Assembly (NCBI GenBank): GCA_040954595.2
Contig: CM082583.2
Coordinates: forward strand, 4,216,001-4,280,000
DNA from: Balanoglossus misakiensis
Taxonomy: Eukaryota > Hemichordata
DNA length: 64,000 nucleotides
Direction: 5' to 3'
The translations under genes were made by a program, and so were the position numbers. Under the pieces are notes generated by a model. It had not been told where the DNA came from. It worked only from the letters and a program-made list of their open reading frames with translations, and ran no database searches. Position 1 is the stretch's first letter; each line of letters starts with the position of its first letter. Shown piece by piece: positions 30,560 to 43,645 of this stretch.

Positions 30560-32431
30560 AGCTGCATGGGTTTGTATTTGTGATCGATAATTGCTATGAT
30601 ATTTTTTTGGTATAATTCACCTATTTGATCGCTTTCATTCTGTTCGCTACTGCAACAGTTATTGTGTGGTTAATTAAAATCTTGAAAATGCGTCTTTAAG
30701 GGAATGTACGTTGCTTTAACATTTATAACCACTTAAAGTTTTTTATCAAAATCCGCTCGAAATTCTCATTTTACCTCAAAATGAGGACTGATTGAATTAA
30801 CACTGCAATAATGTTCAGCTGGGAATAATGCAAGTTTGATACCGCCCACACTCTGAAACGCTGTTGTAATCCATTTTATACTCACCCTTTGGTGTTCGCT
30901 CGGTAAAATAACAGCAACTGTCCACCACCTAAAAGATGTATTGTAAGTCCAAACAGTATGATAGTTTGGTTTTGTGCCTCGTGGTATATTCTTACACATG
31001 CAGATGATTCGAACATGTTACAAGCTGAAAATAGCCTTCTTTGGCGGAAAGGATGGAGATATTCTATTTTGATAATTTGCATCTGTAATGGGATTCCAAA
31101 GAGAAATCCTGGTGGGTCTATCGGTAGCACTTGAAAGCACGAAGAAAAACCTGACCACGGAAAGAAAACTTCTGAACACGAGTCATATTTGTGCAAGGAT
31201 AAGTAGCAATGTCTCGTAGATGTTTTTATCCAATGTCATAGTTTATTCATAAAAGAAAACCTAGAGTCTTCTAAGCATCCTTCTATTGCCACAAGGGGGG
31301 TGTTCTCTTTTGGTCATTCCGGGGTGCTGTATAAGGACCATCTTTTCACAGCAAAGTACGGTAACGACAAGTTTCCTAAATCCACGTTTATAACACAAAT
31401 AACTTCGTTATTGTTCTGAGTCCATATTTAATTAATCGAAATCCATTAAATGTTCGATATTATTTTTGCATTGAATTTAAAATGTAAGATGACCCCTGTC
31501 ATTATTTTTAAATCAATACATTCATGTCAGTTTGACTGTGAGTTGTCTCGACTTATTGGTCTCCACACCTGTACAGTCAACCTAAAGGTTTTAATGAAGA
31601 CCTTTTGACGTGTATGTAGAACTTTCACACACTATTGAGTTATTTCTAACATATATTTTACCAACCCGTTCTAATCGCATATCGTACATGTATTGTTTCA
31701 ATTCGGGTATTGTAACATGCACCAAAACGCCTATATTAGTCCACAAGCTGAAAATAGCGGCCTCCCTGTGGTGGTTAGTTGGTAGGTGTGCATGTCCTAA
31801 TAATTTGCGCCTGCTATGGTTTGGTGACACAAAATTCCTGGGAATCTTTGTGCAGGACGATGTTGAAATGCAAAACAAACTGACCACAAGAAAGGGATCC
31901 CAGGTACATTTGGAGTTCTATTAAAATTATAGTCTTCGTGTGATTAAAAAATGTGCTACAGGAGGACAATTAAGGATATTTCCATTGAAAGCTATAAAAG
32001 AGAAAAAAAATATAAAATAGTCAGACGCCCGTGCTTCTATTATAGGAAGCACGGTTATTTTAGTTTGTGGAATATTTAACATGGCTATCTTCATCTGTTT
32101 TTCTTTTCATTTAAAATGCCACGTCACATGGTGCTCTTTAGTCAAATTAAATGTCTGAACTTTGACCTCTCTTTGTTTCGGTTTTTCATTGCCAAGTAAG
32201 TCAGCAGAAAAAAAACGCATTTCAGTAATATGAGATAATATGCAATTTATGGAAGTATTTTCTAAAAACTAATTTATTGTTTTATTATTGTATATAAACG
32301 CAAATTTTGTTGGTGTAAATATAGGGGGATGAGGAGCCGAAATACGCCTGCATCAGTACTGTGTGTCTATGTCAGGCCATAGCCTGACGTTCACCCTAGC
32401 ATTGAACTTGGAAATGTATGTGGTCGTGGAT
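30560..32431. other. Intergenic region
   Basis: AT-rich, with only short unrecognised frames on both strands. A small stem (GACGCCCGTGCTTC/GAAGCACGG) occurs near 32022-32053. No gene supported. Confidence 0.5.
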
Positions 32432-32570
32432 TAGACTCTCTCACAACCCCTCTCGCCGTCCATATGCAGGCTTATGGTCTGACAACACCATATGGAGCTT
32501 CTCATTTGCTAAACGGTTGAGGGCGCGTCAGAGAAGAGCCTTGTAGCGAACCGTGGGCTGTGAGAGAGTC
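32432..32570. mobile_element. Mutator-like MITE copy B with 11-bp target duplication
   Basis: Inverted ends TAGACTCTCTCACAACCCC and GGGCTGTGAGAGAGTC enclose 139 bp. TGGTCGTGGAT occurs immediately on both sides (32421-32431 and 32571-32581), an exact 11-bp direct repeat as left by Mutator-type transposases. It is the inverted relative of 10220-10339. Confidence 0.9.
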
Positions 32571-32595
32571 TGGTCGTGGATAAGCCAGGGCCCCA

Positions 32596-32876
32596 TGCAC
32601 GGACTGTCTCAAAAAGACAGAAAAACGAAAGAACTAAAAAACAAAAGGAAAAGAGTCGAGGAATATTGCTTTTCCACTGATAGCTTTGCATGGCGTTACT
32701 GCTACGACAATTGTGAAGAACGTGATCAAAATGGCGTCCTCGAGAAACACATCATCACAGATCTGGACGCGGTCACTCAGTGGAATGCCCGTGACCAGAA
32801 GAATTTTCTTTGGTGCGTGATAATCCATACATTCCGGTTGAAATGCTGCCCGGATAAACGGAAGCCTCGTGAATAA
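32596..32876 (+). CDS. Possible Cys-rich ORF or last exon
   Basis: Open frame with codon use like a gene after about 32660. Six cysteines in the last 70 residues (EYCFST, RYCYDNC, FLWC, LKCCP) and a basic end, KRKPRE, before TAA. The first part is lysine-rich (TKELKNKRKRVEE). It lies just downstream of the MITE. It could be the last exon of a small secreted protein whose first exon I cannot find, or a self-contained 93-aa ORF. No family recognised. Confidence 0.33.
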
Positions 32877-35800
32877 CAGCTCCTGTCGTATACATTACAC
32901 GCATCTCAGCAGCACAGTTTATTTAAAGATTATTAACAGACGACAAATACGTAATACATAGACGAAGTCTACAGGCAAAAGAATACAGTGTTTGCACACA
33001 GGTCCACTTCTCTCTCACGCGATATGTCTGCACCGATTCTATCCATTGAAATCACAGACTTCCTGTGTTTTTTTTGTGACAATGTAATAATGGTTTTATT
33101 TGAAGAAATCGAAATCGACCGCATATCGTTCAATACTGTTTTCAACAGTCAGAGTGTCGATACTATATTTTTTGCTTCCCTCAACATTCATAATCAATTG
33201 AGCAACAGCAACATGGCGACATATTAAAACGTAACTATAGAGTTATTTTGACTTGTTCGCCCGTGTTTTAAAATTCAACTTACTTTGGGATAGAAATGCA
33301 TTTGCAGTGGAGGTATTGTAGCGGTCAATATGTCCTTCGTGAAAGCAAAATAAATCAATGGTGAGATATAGGGATAACTCGGTATGATTCGAAACTAAAA
33401 GCACCCTGACTTTAATGACCTTGACCTGGGCTGACCTGTTGTCACTCTGTGTCGTGAGAACGATTGTGTTGCCATCAGCAAGACGAGAAATTGCAAGTCC
33501 CACTGATGTAAAACGCATTATTGATACTAACTAGGCTATAAATGCATAGTGATAATTCTTCCACGTCAGGGAAAGCACAACAGGGAGGGTAACCTAGTGT
33601 CTGGATGGCATTCGGTACGATGATATGGCCCTCAATTGGAGTATACATTACATTCACGCAAGCATTGGTTAGACATGCATTCCAGTAGTTATATTGAAGG
33701 GCCAGTCTGTAACCTATGTCAATTTTCTAGTGTTTTTGTTTTGTGTATTAATTGTGTTTTCTTGTTCCCTTCCCCACAGTTTCCCAACACAGCAGGTATC
33801 CTGCTTGTCAACAAGTCGAGTATGTATTGTGTACCGATCATTGTTATTGTTGACAAACACATTCAGTCTGGACTTGAATAAAATTGTAAACAATCACAAT
33901 GTCGATTGTGCACACATGGGCTATGTTGAGAAGATTCCTGAATTTAACCCTGCCTTACAGACACACTTGGTCAAAGTTACAAAAAAGTTACAGATAGTGG
34001 ATCTTAAGATGTCTCGCACGAAATATCAAATACCGACAATAAAACTTCTTTTGATAAAAAAACAGTTATTCAAAACTTCCAGATTGTGTCTCATGAATGG
34101 GTACACCAGTCATTGCTTTCCTTCACCCATTCATTCAAAGAAAGAAAACGGCATTCTCTTGTGCGTTGAAGGAGCCATGTGGCTGACAGGACAATTAATA
34201 CTGTAATGTCTATTGTGAAAAGCTCCGCCACTCGATTTGTCCGGAGAGCTATTAGTCTCTGCGCACTCATTGCTGAACTTCAATTTGCGTCTGCACTTAA
34301 TTCAGTTGTCAACCAGTGTACAATGCCAATGAACAATGCACAATACCCACGTTTCTGCTCTCGTGACAAATCTCAAACCTGGAGTGTCACAAAACACCGG
34401 CGGTATCGCAATCTTCAAGAAGTGGAACACGAATCTGTAGTTGATACACAGAACGAAAGTGATAAAACAGTGCCAAAAATTACAGCTACCGTCCTTTTCA
34501 CCCACCATACACCTTTATTTTAAGAGTTATCAACGTGAATTTGAATAATTTGCACCGTAAAACCCATTCTTGGCACGTCAAAACAGACTGTCTGGTAGGA
34601 GTCAAAGGTCAACTTTCATCGTCATTCAAACAGGCACCCCCATGCTCGTGAGCGTATCCTTGACAAAACCTCGACATTATCATGGCAGTATTTCTTATTG
34701 TGTCGAGAATGGTGGGATTTTGTCAACGCATAAAAGAAACATACACTGTGTATTTTGTACAGAGTTAATAAAACAACATTGTATTTTACATCAAGCTTCT
34801 TGGGGTCTCCAAAGCAAGTTCAATCCGCACAGCGGGAAGGAGTCTGGTGTTCCAAAGCCACTGATTGCTGGTACGGGTGTGATGCCGTACAATGCCCAGC
34901 AACCGGAGGGGGAAAAGCGAACAATGTTTCCACGACCCAATTTCAAAAGCAGCAGCCGTGTTCTTGTCAATAACGCTGTCTACCGTTAGGGTGTTACCAA
35001 ACAGAAGTTTTGTTTACACGTCTATCAGTCGAGACTTCTACACATCTGGTCAAAGGCGGACTTTTTCTCCAATTTCGCGGTTGAAAAGTTTGATTTCACG
35101 GAGCAGACAGTTGGTATGGCAACCCGGCGTGAAAATCATTAGGCACAAAATAATTACTTGTTGTTATCTATAAGTTATAACGCAGGACTGGTCAGTCTGT
35201 CGACACCAAGCGTTGCACCCGACACAGGAACACAGAAAGTGGGAGCATGGCAGTACAGCTGTTCGGGGCACGGTTCATTGCCTCTCTTGTAAATATGCAA
35301 GAACTGTGTTCCGATAAATCCTGTACTGTACTCAGCTTGAAGGTAACTATGGCAACAGACGCATAAGGCAAACCTTGTTGAAGGCTACTGGCTAAATACT
35401 AGTAGTTTATTGTAAGCCACCAAGCACCGCCTGTGGACATCCATTTGGGACACTCTAATTTGGGCTCCCGTTGCGTTCGCCATGACTTTCGAATTCACGC
35501 ACACCGATTGTTTTGGCATCAATGGATTTGATCAAAACAGCATTCATAGTGGAAATAAAACCTGGAGAAAAATGGATCGATCTAACATCATGGTTCACCA
35601 ACCCACACATTAGAAGTTGCTCCGCCGAAACCAATTAAAAATGTCTGCATTTCGATTCAAATGTCCGAAACACTGGCCTTGCAGACATTATGTATTAAAT
35701 ATAAGTATACATGAACCAGTGCTTTATTTTGTTGCCTGCGTTTTACAAGAAAAACTTCAATGTAAAAGATGGGCATTTCAGATCACTGTTTATTATCCTT

Positions 35801-36125
35801 GTAGTACTATATTTTAAGTAGAAGATAGAAGATTGAATCGATGCAATTCTTTCTCATATATCATATACATGTACGATAAATGAAAGAGATGTACATGTAT
35901 GTTTGTTAAATTAATTGTCAACTTACCACAAGAAACATCATTATAAATACTACCTGTAAATGAACAGCCTGACTGTTTAACATTCAAAGAGTAATTTTAT
36001 GGCATTCTGAAACAATGTTTATCAATTGATCGATCAATTGGTTTTTGAAAGACACTGACTGAACGCCTGGTAAGCAAATAAGAAAATTTGTTATGAAAAG
36101 GTTAGACGCGGTTTCTGTGAAATTC
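32877..36125. other. Intergenic region
   Basis: Several frames of 60-170 codons occur, none with recognisable domains, signal peptide or convincing splice context. It contains a third copy of the dispersed repeat at about 33730-33915, and a perfect palindrome CAATTGATCGATCAATTG at 36022-36039 lies close by in this stretch. Confidence 0.45.
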
Positions 36126-36131
36126 TTTATT
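36126..36131 (-). terminator. Candidate polyA signal of the Tctex1 gene
   Basis: TTTATT on the plus strand reads AATAAA on the minus strand, about 420 nt after the stop. Confidence 0.4.
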
Positions 36132-36550
36132 TTTCAAGATCGCAAACATAGATAAAAAAAAGTGTTCGGCGACATTTCTTGTTAAATATATCGGTATAAA
36201 ATTAAATTAGTTGAAACGTTCTAACACATATAAACCTGCCGCAAATTCTGCGATCTGAAATTGATAAGTTGCAACGCCATACAAGTACATGTACAACATA
36301 TAAGAGTTTGTCTCTGTTGTCGGTTCCATGGCAGGTCAGTACACGGGAATAATTGATCATTGCAGCTCAAAGTCGACGTCTTCTGAATCCGATTGACAGT
36401 AAGTGGACCACGCAACATGTGTCAGGCAATGTTGAACGCTTTCAAGTTCAAGTGCATGCGCTTACTTGCCTTGAAATTGTAAAAATTGTCGTTCACGCAC
36501 ACAAAATGTTACGGTGATACGAAAACGAGTGTGGCCTGCCTGGATGACGT

Positions 36551-37054
36551 CTACTCACGGTACACGGCGTACACAGTCGCTGCACAAAACAATGAGCCGT
36601 TATGAAAAGATGCCGTCACAAAGTCGTCCTGTTCGCTGTTCCACAAGAACTGGCTGCCGATCATGACCTGCTGGTCACGTTTCTCCCCGAGGCAGACATG
36701 ACATATCAGGCGGTATCTCTGCAGACCGAGAACAGTCTTGGCGTGTGATTTGATCTCCTCGCTCAATTTTCGGCAGGCGACGCTGCAGTCGCGGCAGTCG
36801 TAGCTCTTGCCCGACAGTTGGCGTTGCAGATACAGGTCCATCCAGGCTCGCAGAGAGTCCCGTCTCTCGGCAAATTTCACACTCGGTTCCATCCTGTAGG
36901 TCGGCTGCATGACGACCTGCGGGCGGCTAATTTGAGATCTCTTCAGCGATTCCTGCCGCCGTCGCCATCGTTTGGTCCATCGTTTGGCAGCCAGGACACT
37001 GGTTATAGGTACCATGATTCCAACAGCCGCTCTTTCCTTCTCTTTGTTCTCCAT
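36551..37054 (-). CDS. Tctex1-type dynein light chain (TCTEX1D/DYNLT4-5-like), intronless
   Basis: 167 aa from ATG at 37054 to TAG at 36551. The C-terminal ~110 residues are a Tctex1 domain: KLSEEIKSHAKTVLGLQRYR, LICHVCLGEKRDQQV, GSQFLWNSEQDDF, ASFHNGSLFCAATVYAVYRE. The last strand with its aromatic-Glu ending is typical. The N-terminal part is basic (KRWTKRWRRRQESLKRSQ) and specific to the TCTEX1D-type members rather than the ~113-aa DYNLT1/3. These proteins dimerise and link cargo or ciliary components to dynein. The longer frame from 37138 is not preferred because MENKEKER starts the charged segment. No intron interrupts the coding sequence. Confidence 0.82.
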   Translation of the reverse strand: MENKEKERAAVGIMVPITSVLAAKRWTKRWRRRQESLKRSQISRPQVVMQPTYRMEPSVKFAERRDSLRAWMDLYLQRQLSGKSYDCRDCSVACRKLSEEIKSHAKTVLGLQRYRLICHVCLGEKRDQQVMIGSQFLWNSEQDDFVTASFHNGSLFCAATVYAVYRE

Positions 37055-40000
37055 TTTGGGGGGAAGGGGGAGGACTCCGCAATACCCTTGTGTTCTGTCG
37101 ACTGTTAGAGTGGTCGCACTAGTAAAAAAAATACACACCGTATCTATTAAACGGTTGCCTGAGCTGCTCCCTCAAGTCGGCGCAAAGGAAAGCGATGCGT
37201 GTTCGCGTACATGTGCAAGGGGATCAATATTTTGACTGACAGCTTCCGTTTCCTTGGCTACGACCATTGACAGACGCCGTAGCTGCTTGCAGCGGACGGC
37301 AATGGGGTGTCAATGAAAGGGACCGTTTCTTCAGTCTGAGTCAAGAGTCAAGGAGGAGTAGCGTGTACTGAGCAATATCACACGTTTTGGACAATTGTAC
37401 AACAATGACCAAGGCGCTCGGAGTACACGGGGGACACCCGTTATACAAGGGCAATTAGTCGACGTGGAAATGTGTTTTTTCCCTATTAAATATCAAAACA
37501 AAGAGAACGGGCGTGTTATCAGGGTCGTTGCGCACTTCGGAATGCTTTGTCTTTTGGTTTTCAATTTGGATGCATGTATTGAAGGGAGTCAATAGGATGA
37601 ATGGGTACTCTGTCCTGGTGTTGGGAACCAAGTGTCAGCCTTTGAGTAAAACAAATAAAGATGCAGTGAATTAATTAAAGTCGCTCTTCCAAATCATCGG
37701 TTCTCGCAAACTGTTGGTAACATGGCCACCCGACCTCATAGGGTATATAGGTATATTGTATATATGTAGGAAATATTTTTACTATATTTTACGCAGTAAT
37801 CATGTTGGACTGTGTGACATAATAAAATCACGCTTGAATTCTAACCTTTTAACACATTTCGTGAGATTGATCTCTCAAATAGAAAAAAAGCGTTTAGGTC
37901 GGGGGTTTGGTCTTGGGTACGTCGGGTTACAAAACATACGTTCTTCTTCTTACAGTGAAAGTGTCAGTTGCTCCTTGAAATTTTTCAATCATTTATTGTC
38001 CGTGTAATTCATAATCTAGTGAACAGAATTCCTTTTAGATAAGTCTGATACCTTCGCCTCATGAAATCTGCAGTTTGCGAAATCAGCGTGTTGGCACAAT
38101 CAAACGGCAAATATTGATTTAACTGTCTGGTTTCAGAGGGCAGACGTGCTTTTTGTTCGCCGTTGAGAAGATGTGAACGCTTTTCAATTCGATGTGTGTT
38201 TGTTTTCTCCTGTTATCGAACACCTCCCTGACCGTCCGTGGCGTCATATTACCTTCACAGTGCTGGCAATGTTGGTAAAGGGAGCATGCACTCGCATTTT
38301 AACAAGATGGGATGGGCTGAGGCTCATGGTAAAAAGGTTAAAGGTATAGACTTATAGAGTCACCTATGTGAAATTTAGTCTTAGTTACCATGGAAGCCGG
38401 TGGAGATCTAGTCCATCGCAGATTTTCAGTGGTTGGCCACGCGGAAAAAAATGTGGCCACCACATTGTCATTCGAAAACTTAGAAGCTTGGGGAGACTGT
38501 CGTGTTGGAAAAAATTGGAATGTAGCTGAAGTTCAAAGGGGAGTACGACCTTCAGATCTTGCGCCCCCCCCCCCCCCCCCCCCCTGTTGGCATTTGAGCA
38601 TAAATGCAACGATGATAACTTAGGCCTAAATAATGAAATACCAGACTCAAATTTAACGTTGGTAAATATTAGAAACTAGCATGACAAAACACTGTCATCT
38701 TAGGTCGTGCAACTACTTAATATGTAGGTATAAATTGATTTTGAGATCACGTACTGAAAAGCCTGATAAAATTTTGAATTTACGCATGAATGTCGTCAGA
38801 GGGCGCTCGCACACAACTAGTTACCAGCCCCTGCAGGGTTAGTATTCAGAGCTGTTTCGTCCAAAACCGGGCTTACTGTCACAAAACGCCTCATAGCAAC
38901 CAAAATAGATAACATTAAATAGAATGGGGGGTATGATCCCGTTAAAAATACACAAGGGGGAATTAACACATAATGTTCTTCTTGTATGAAGCTGGTTGTG
39001 CCATGCAGGTATCACATAGGTACCTCAATGGTTGTGCTGTCTTGAATAGGAATTTCGGTCTTATTCAACATAGTCAAATGTTGATGGATTTTGTTTGACA
39101 GAAACTTTGACTCGTACATCGAAGTAGGCATAGTATAATAAAGGAAGGGTCTCCAAAATTACCGCTTTTCCGTAACCAGTTGGTAGAAGACCAAGAGTCC
39201 CCTTGCAACGATGATTTCAGGCAGTCTACTGTCTACATGTAGTTGTTATGGCTTGTAACCGGAGTACGATGAGGAGTGTTTTTCATTCAACTCCACCAAA
39301 GCACAAGCATATTTTGCTTGACGCCCGGACTTCAGCTTCGGGCGGGTTAGTTCCATGTTTAATGTTGGAAATAACTTTCATCCAATCACAATACCCGTAT
39401 TTATTGACCAATGAGAGCCATATTTACAATATCCAATAGGCTTAGGCTACCCGACCCTTTCGTTTTAGCGCGGCGCAGCCAGCGGTGGGAATGAGGTAAG
39501 GGACCTAAGTACGTCACTCAGGAAGCCGCTATGCGACTAACAACACTGAGAATGAAACTAGATGGGAAGGAACAGAGTAAAGAGGGTGGTTGATAAACAA
39601 GGAGAGTGGGAAAAGGAAAGGCGGGTCTGATCTGCTAAAACCCTCCAGGGATAAGACAGAATTTACCACTGCTGCATGCTGTGTGAAGTTGGGTGAATAT
39701 TAAAGCGTACGATATATACTTCAAAGAAAACATGGATATATGTGTGGACAACATAGTGGATATAATAAGTTGTAAATCTCAAAAAGAAATGGAGAAAGTA
39801 ACCCGGTGAAATGGGGAAAGTAGATATGCAACTCTTCTTTTCCGGCCAAGTTTGCTTTGATGAAATGTGTGATGTAGAAGTCTCTGGCCAGCAGAAATTA
39901 GGGAACGTGTCGAGTGACTTAGCGTACGACATACAAGGTGGTGGCCTGGCAAAGATAATACTTTCACAATAATCACATGCGAAAATGTTATCGATTTAGC

Positions 40001-40055
40001 ATATATATATAGCAGACGAACTTGCTCAGTCAGGTGATCGATCGAAAAGTCTCCC
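37055..40055. other. Intergenic region with repeats
   Basis: No gene supported. It holds a poly-C run at 38562-38584, a repeat block at about 38355-38460 that resembles 45855-45935 (CACCTATG, GAGATCTAG-CCA, TCAGTGGT-GGC), and a partial foldback copy at 39463-39504. Confidence 0.5.
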
Positions 40056-40060
40056 CTACT

Positions 40061-40117
40061 TGCGCATGCGCTCACGCGTGTCTCCGTGTGACCTTTGCAC
40101 CGACAACAGCCATCTTT
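40061..40117 (+). promoter_or_regulatory. NRF-1 and YY1 sites of the SLC25A46 promoter
   Basis: TGCGCATGCGCT at 40061-40072 contains the perfect NRF-1 palindrome GCGCATGCGC. GCCATCTT at 40109-40116 fits the YY1 consensus, often found at or just after the start site. The ATG follows at 40134. This pairing is typical of nuclear genes for mitochondrial proteins. Confidence 0.65.
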
Positions 40118-40133
40118 GGTGGGTTTTCAGGGC

Positions 40134-43100
40134 ATGGTGTTGAAGAGACTTCCTGGAATCGAGCAAGATTCAATGATGGAATATGCCGACAAGTATAACT
40201 CTGATGTCGGCGATGATCCCGTTGGTGAAGCCCAAGAACACGTTATGGCAGCCGTCCAGAGGGGTGCGCCTAAGCAACACGAAGTGGGTAAGTTCACGAG
40301 GGGTTACCGGGGTTCACGACTGGCTTGCCCGGTGTCATCGCAGCCAGCCCGAGTTTTTTTCCTGTACTTGGATGTAGGTGCGACAATAAAAACAAAACTG
40401 ACGTCGTACCAACATCCAGTACCAGACCTCGAGCTACGGTATTACTGGCGGTTAGTCCCGTTGTCACCGGTCGCGACGCGATCGGTCTGGGCTAAGCTTC
40501 GCTCGCGCTCGTCCTCCACCGCATCCCAACCTACGTACATCCAGATTTTTGAGTATCCGTTCACGCACGGCACGTCTCTGGGAAAGTAGTCGATCCCTGG
40601 TATTATCCATCAGAAACTTAAGTATTATAAACCTAGCTGTAGTGTTACACCCAGGTACTGCGTGTAGTCAAATCAAACCAACCTACATGTAATATTCTTA
40701 TTATACACACGACAAATGGGACCATAGTATCACTATCTGTGATAATGATCTTCTTCATGTGCCTTCTTTTTTATATCTCTTTGTATTTGATATGTTGTTC
40801 TTTTATATATTCTACAGAACAGTGGCATCGTTATACTGGCCTTGGCATCGGGTTAGCAAGTCTCTTGTCAGACAATATTCTATCTCATCCCTGTATTGTG
40901 CTAAGGAGACAATGTCAAGTAAGCGCATATTGATGTTTTAGTGGTCTTTTTCATTCAGCCAACTCAAGTGGATAGCAATATTTCAGTTGAAAAAGACTTT
41001 CTGTCATTGTTATGTTACATGCACATTTTCCATGAAAGCAACATATGTTATACAAGTAACTGTTCTCTGAGTACATTTCTGCATGTTTAATTAAGTTTTT
41101 ATTTTATTTTTACATTTTATTCAGGAGTATCTGGCTTCTGAGAAAGAGCCTAAAGTTTGGTAGAAAAACAATGTATGCTATATTTCAGTTGAAATAATTT
41201 TGTGGATATTGTGTAGGTTCGTCTATTGGAATACTGATCTATGATCTGAAACATTTTATTTTCCTTTTTTTTTTCTCGGGGATAGGTGAATCAGAAGAGT
41301 GTACGTTATCATCTGACACCGTTTTCTGTCTTTCAAGTCATGATCAATTTACAGAGAGCACAAGTAAGTCGGACACTAAAGGTGTGATTGTCGATCATAA
41401 TGTACCCTGAACAGCCAGACCCATGAAGTGATATTGAACTGATCCAAGCTCTCTGGATTACCCAATGTAAATTGATTTGGAGTTGATAGCAATTTGCACA
41501 GTGAAACAGAACTTGATGTTTCTGGCAGTAGTGTTGTCATGTATGGCCACCTCTATTCAGATTGGGTCTTGCAGTAGGGCTAAGCTAGGGTGTACAACAT
41601 ATGCCAAGAAAAATTCAGTGAAACTGTAATATTATCATGAAAATCTCAATTCATTTAGTTTTTGCTTCAACAGTGTTTTTTTATGGAAAGAACACAGATC
41701 TTTGGATCTGTTCATCATGTTCTCGCAACACACAAGTATGTTTCTGTCCTCACTTTGTTTCAGGGTCTGTCAACGCTATGGAAGGGCATTGGCAGCAAAT
41801 TTGTAGTGCAGGGGATATGTATGTGTAGTGACGCATTCATTAGTGAAGTCACCTGGTTTCCCAGAGAAGTAAGCAGGCACAGTAAACCCAAACAGATCCT
41901 GGGTCACATCGCTTTGAAAGGAATTACTCTTCTTGTATCCATGCCCTTCTTCTCTGCAAGTCTTATAGAAACTGTCCAGGTAAGTCGTACTTACTGTAAT
42001 TGTCAATGCACACATGCTTTGATCATGTTTGTGTAGTTCACAATTTCAATTGCATTAATGCAAAAATGTCTTTTAAAGAAATCAAATAGACAAATTGTTT
42101 TAATTAAAGTATTTAATTATGAAAGTGTATCTGTTCGTATATTCTTTACTATCAATCACGTGATCTGGCCATGTGACCCACGGCGTTGTCATTTTCAGAT
42201 GACGGGCAAGCAATATTTCGGCATCCAGTAAAAGTTTTTCCGAGTATGTTTTTACTTTAGAACCGCCAAAGACGTAACATGTATCAGGTATGGTGCCTCA
42301 TCATCCTCATTGCATGTCATCTGCACAGTCTTTGTCTGCACCACATTGTTGAAGTTGCCCGTCATCTGGAAATTTGAATGTCAACGTAACTGCCGTCTGA
42401 GCGTGTCTGACGTCGTTTGATATCGAAGAATTGACAACAGGGATTTTGTTTACCAAACAAAGGCGATGTTGTCTCTTGCAATAATTTATCGTCATTGATT
42501 TTAAAATGTTTTCATGTTTTGTTTTGTATCTGCAGAGTGACATAGCCAGTGAAAAACCAGGAGTATTGGACTGCCTAAAAGAAGGTTTTTCTCGATTATT
42601 CGGTTTGGGAATGCCGCAGACGCGTCGTCTTCTACCAATGTGGGCGTTAGTTGTACCGACGGTCTTACACGGACTCCTGCACTATATACTGTCGTCGCTG
42701 ATACAGCAGGTCGCGTTGGTCATATTGAATTACAGGTATAAGAAAAGAACATCGCATATACAAAGTGACGAACAACCGCCACCGAAAACCATGGTGGAGG
42801 CGTACTATCCGCAGCTCTTTGCCAGCTTCCTGGGCCATCTGCTGACGGAGGTGGCGCTGTATCCGTTGGAGACCGTCCTGTACAGACTCCACATCCAGGG
42901 CACCCGGACAATCATTGACAATACCGACTTCGGAACCGAGGTGGTGCCCATCGAGACGCGGTACGAGGGACTGCAGGACTGCTTCCAGAGCATCCGGGCC
43001 CAGGAAGGGAGGCTGGGCTTCTACAAAGGATTCGGTGCCTTGGTTCTGCAATACGCCCTGCACTTGGCCATCCTGAAGCTCACCAACGTGATCTTCATTC

Positions 43101-43141
43101 GCATCTCAGAGGATTTCGGTTACAAGCAGCCGAAAAGCTGA
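40134..43141 (+). CDS. SLC25A46: SLC25A46, mitochondrial outer-membrane carrier-family protein, 5 exons, 384 aa
   Basis: Exons 40134-40287, 40818-40918, 41286-41363, 41764-41979 and 42536-43141, all GT-AG and frame-consistent (1,155 nt). Residues 52-384 follow vertebrate SLC25A46 closely: [97 protein letters not shown]. In vertebrates and yeast (Ugo1) it sits in the mitochondrial outer membrane and acts in fusion/fission, cristae upkeep and lipid handling. The carrier motif is degenerate in the first repeat (PCIVLRR), as in the family. The N-terminal tail is about 50 residues, shorter than the human tail. The ATG at 40134 is chosen because it follows the NRF-1/YY1 promoter. Confidence 0.95.
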
Positions 43142-43645
43142 GCCGAGTGGCGGGCCTTGTATTTTTTCGCGTTCACTGCGACTTGAATATATCAGTTTAG
43201 CGTCAGCTTGCAACATTGTGTTCAACTCACAACGCATGTGTCGGCAACATTCAGCTAGAGCGGAATGTGTATCACGCACACAGAATTTACTTTTTAGAAT
43301 TTGTTCGGTCAAACTCAAGTTAATGAACTTCTGATTGGACGGGAGAGAAGTGCTTCCGAACACACACATGTGCATGATTTAGAATTTTTAAATTTGCTGA
43401 ATATTCAATGCAGTCAATGTGATAAGTTCAGCTAGTGAATGGTGAATAGACATGGCAATTATAACTTGTTTTTTTACTAAACCGTGTCCGTACATTTGGG
43501 TTTACAACTACCTGCACAAGTATATTGATATGGTGTTCTATATAGAAACCATAGTGCTATCAATCTTATCATTTGAACTGCGAATTTAAGTTTTGCCACT
43601 TAAATTCCTTATGTCTGCCAATATTTCATTCATGTATTGTATATA

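Noticed and set aside
34179-34989. Plus-strand ORFs of 114 and 139 aa
   Set aside because: No recognisable domain, no convincing splice sites, and low-complexity codon use; left as intergenic.
42665-43063. 132-aa minus-strand ORF
   Set aside because: Antisense shadow of the last SLC25A46 exon.
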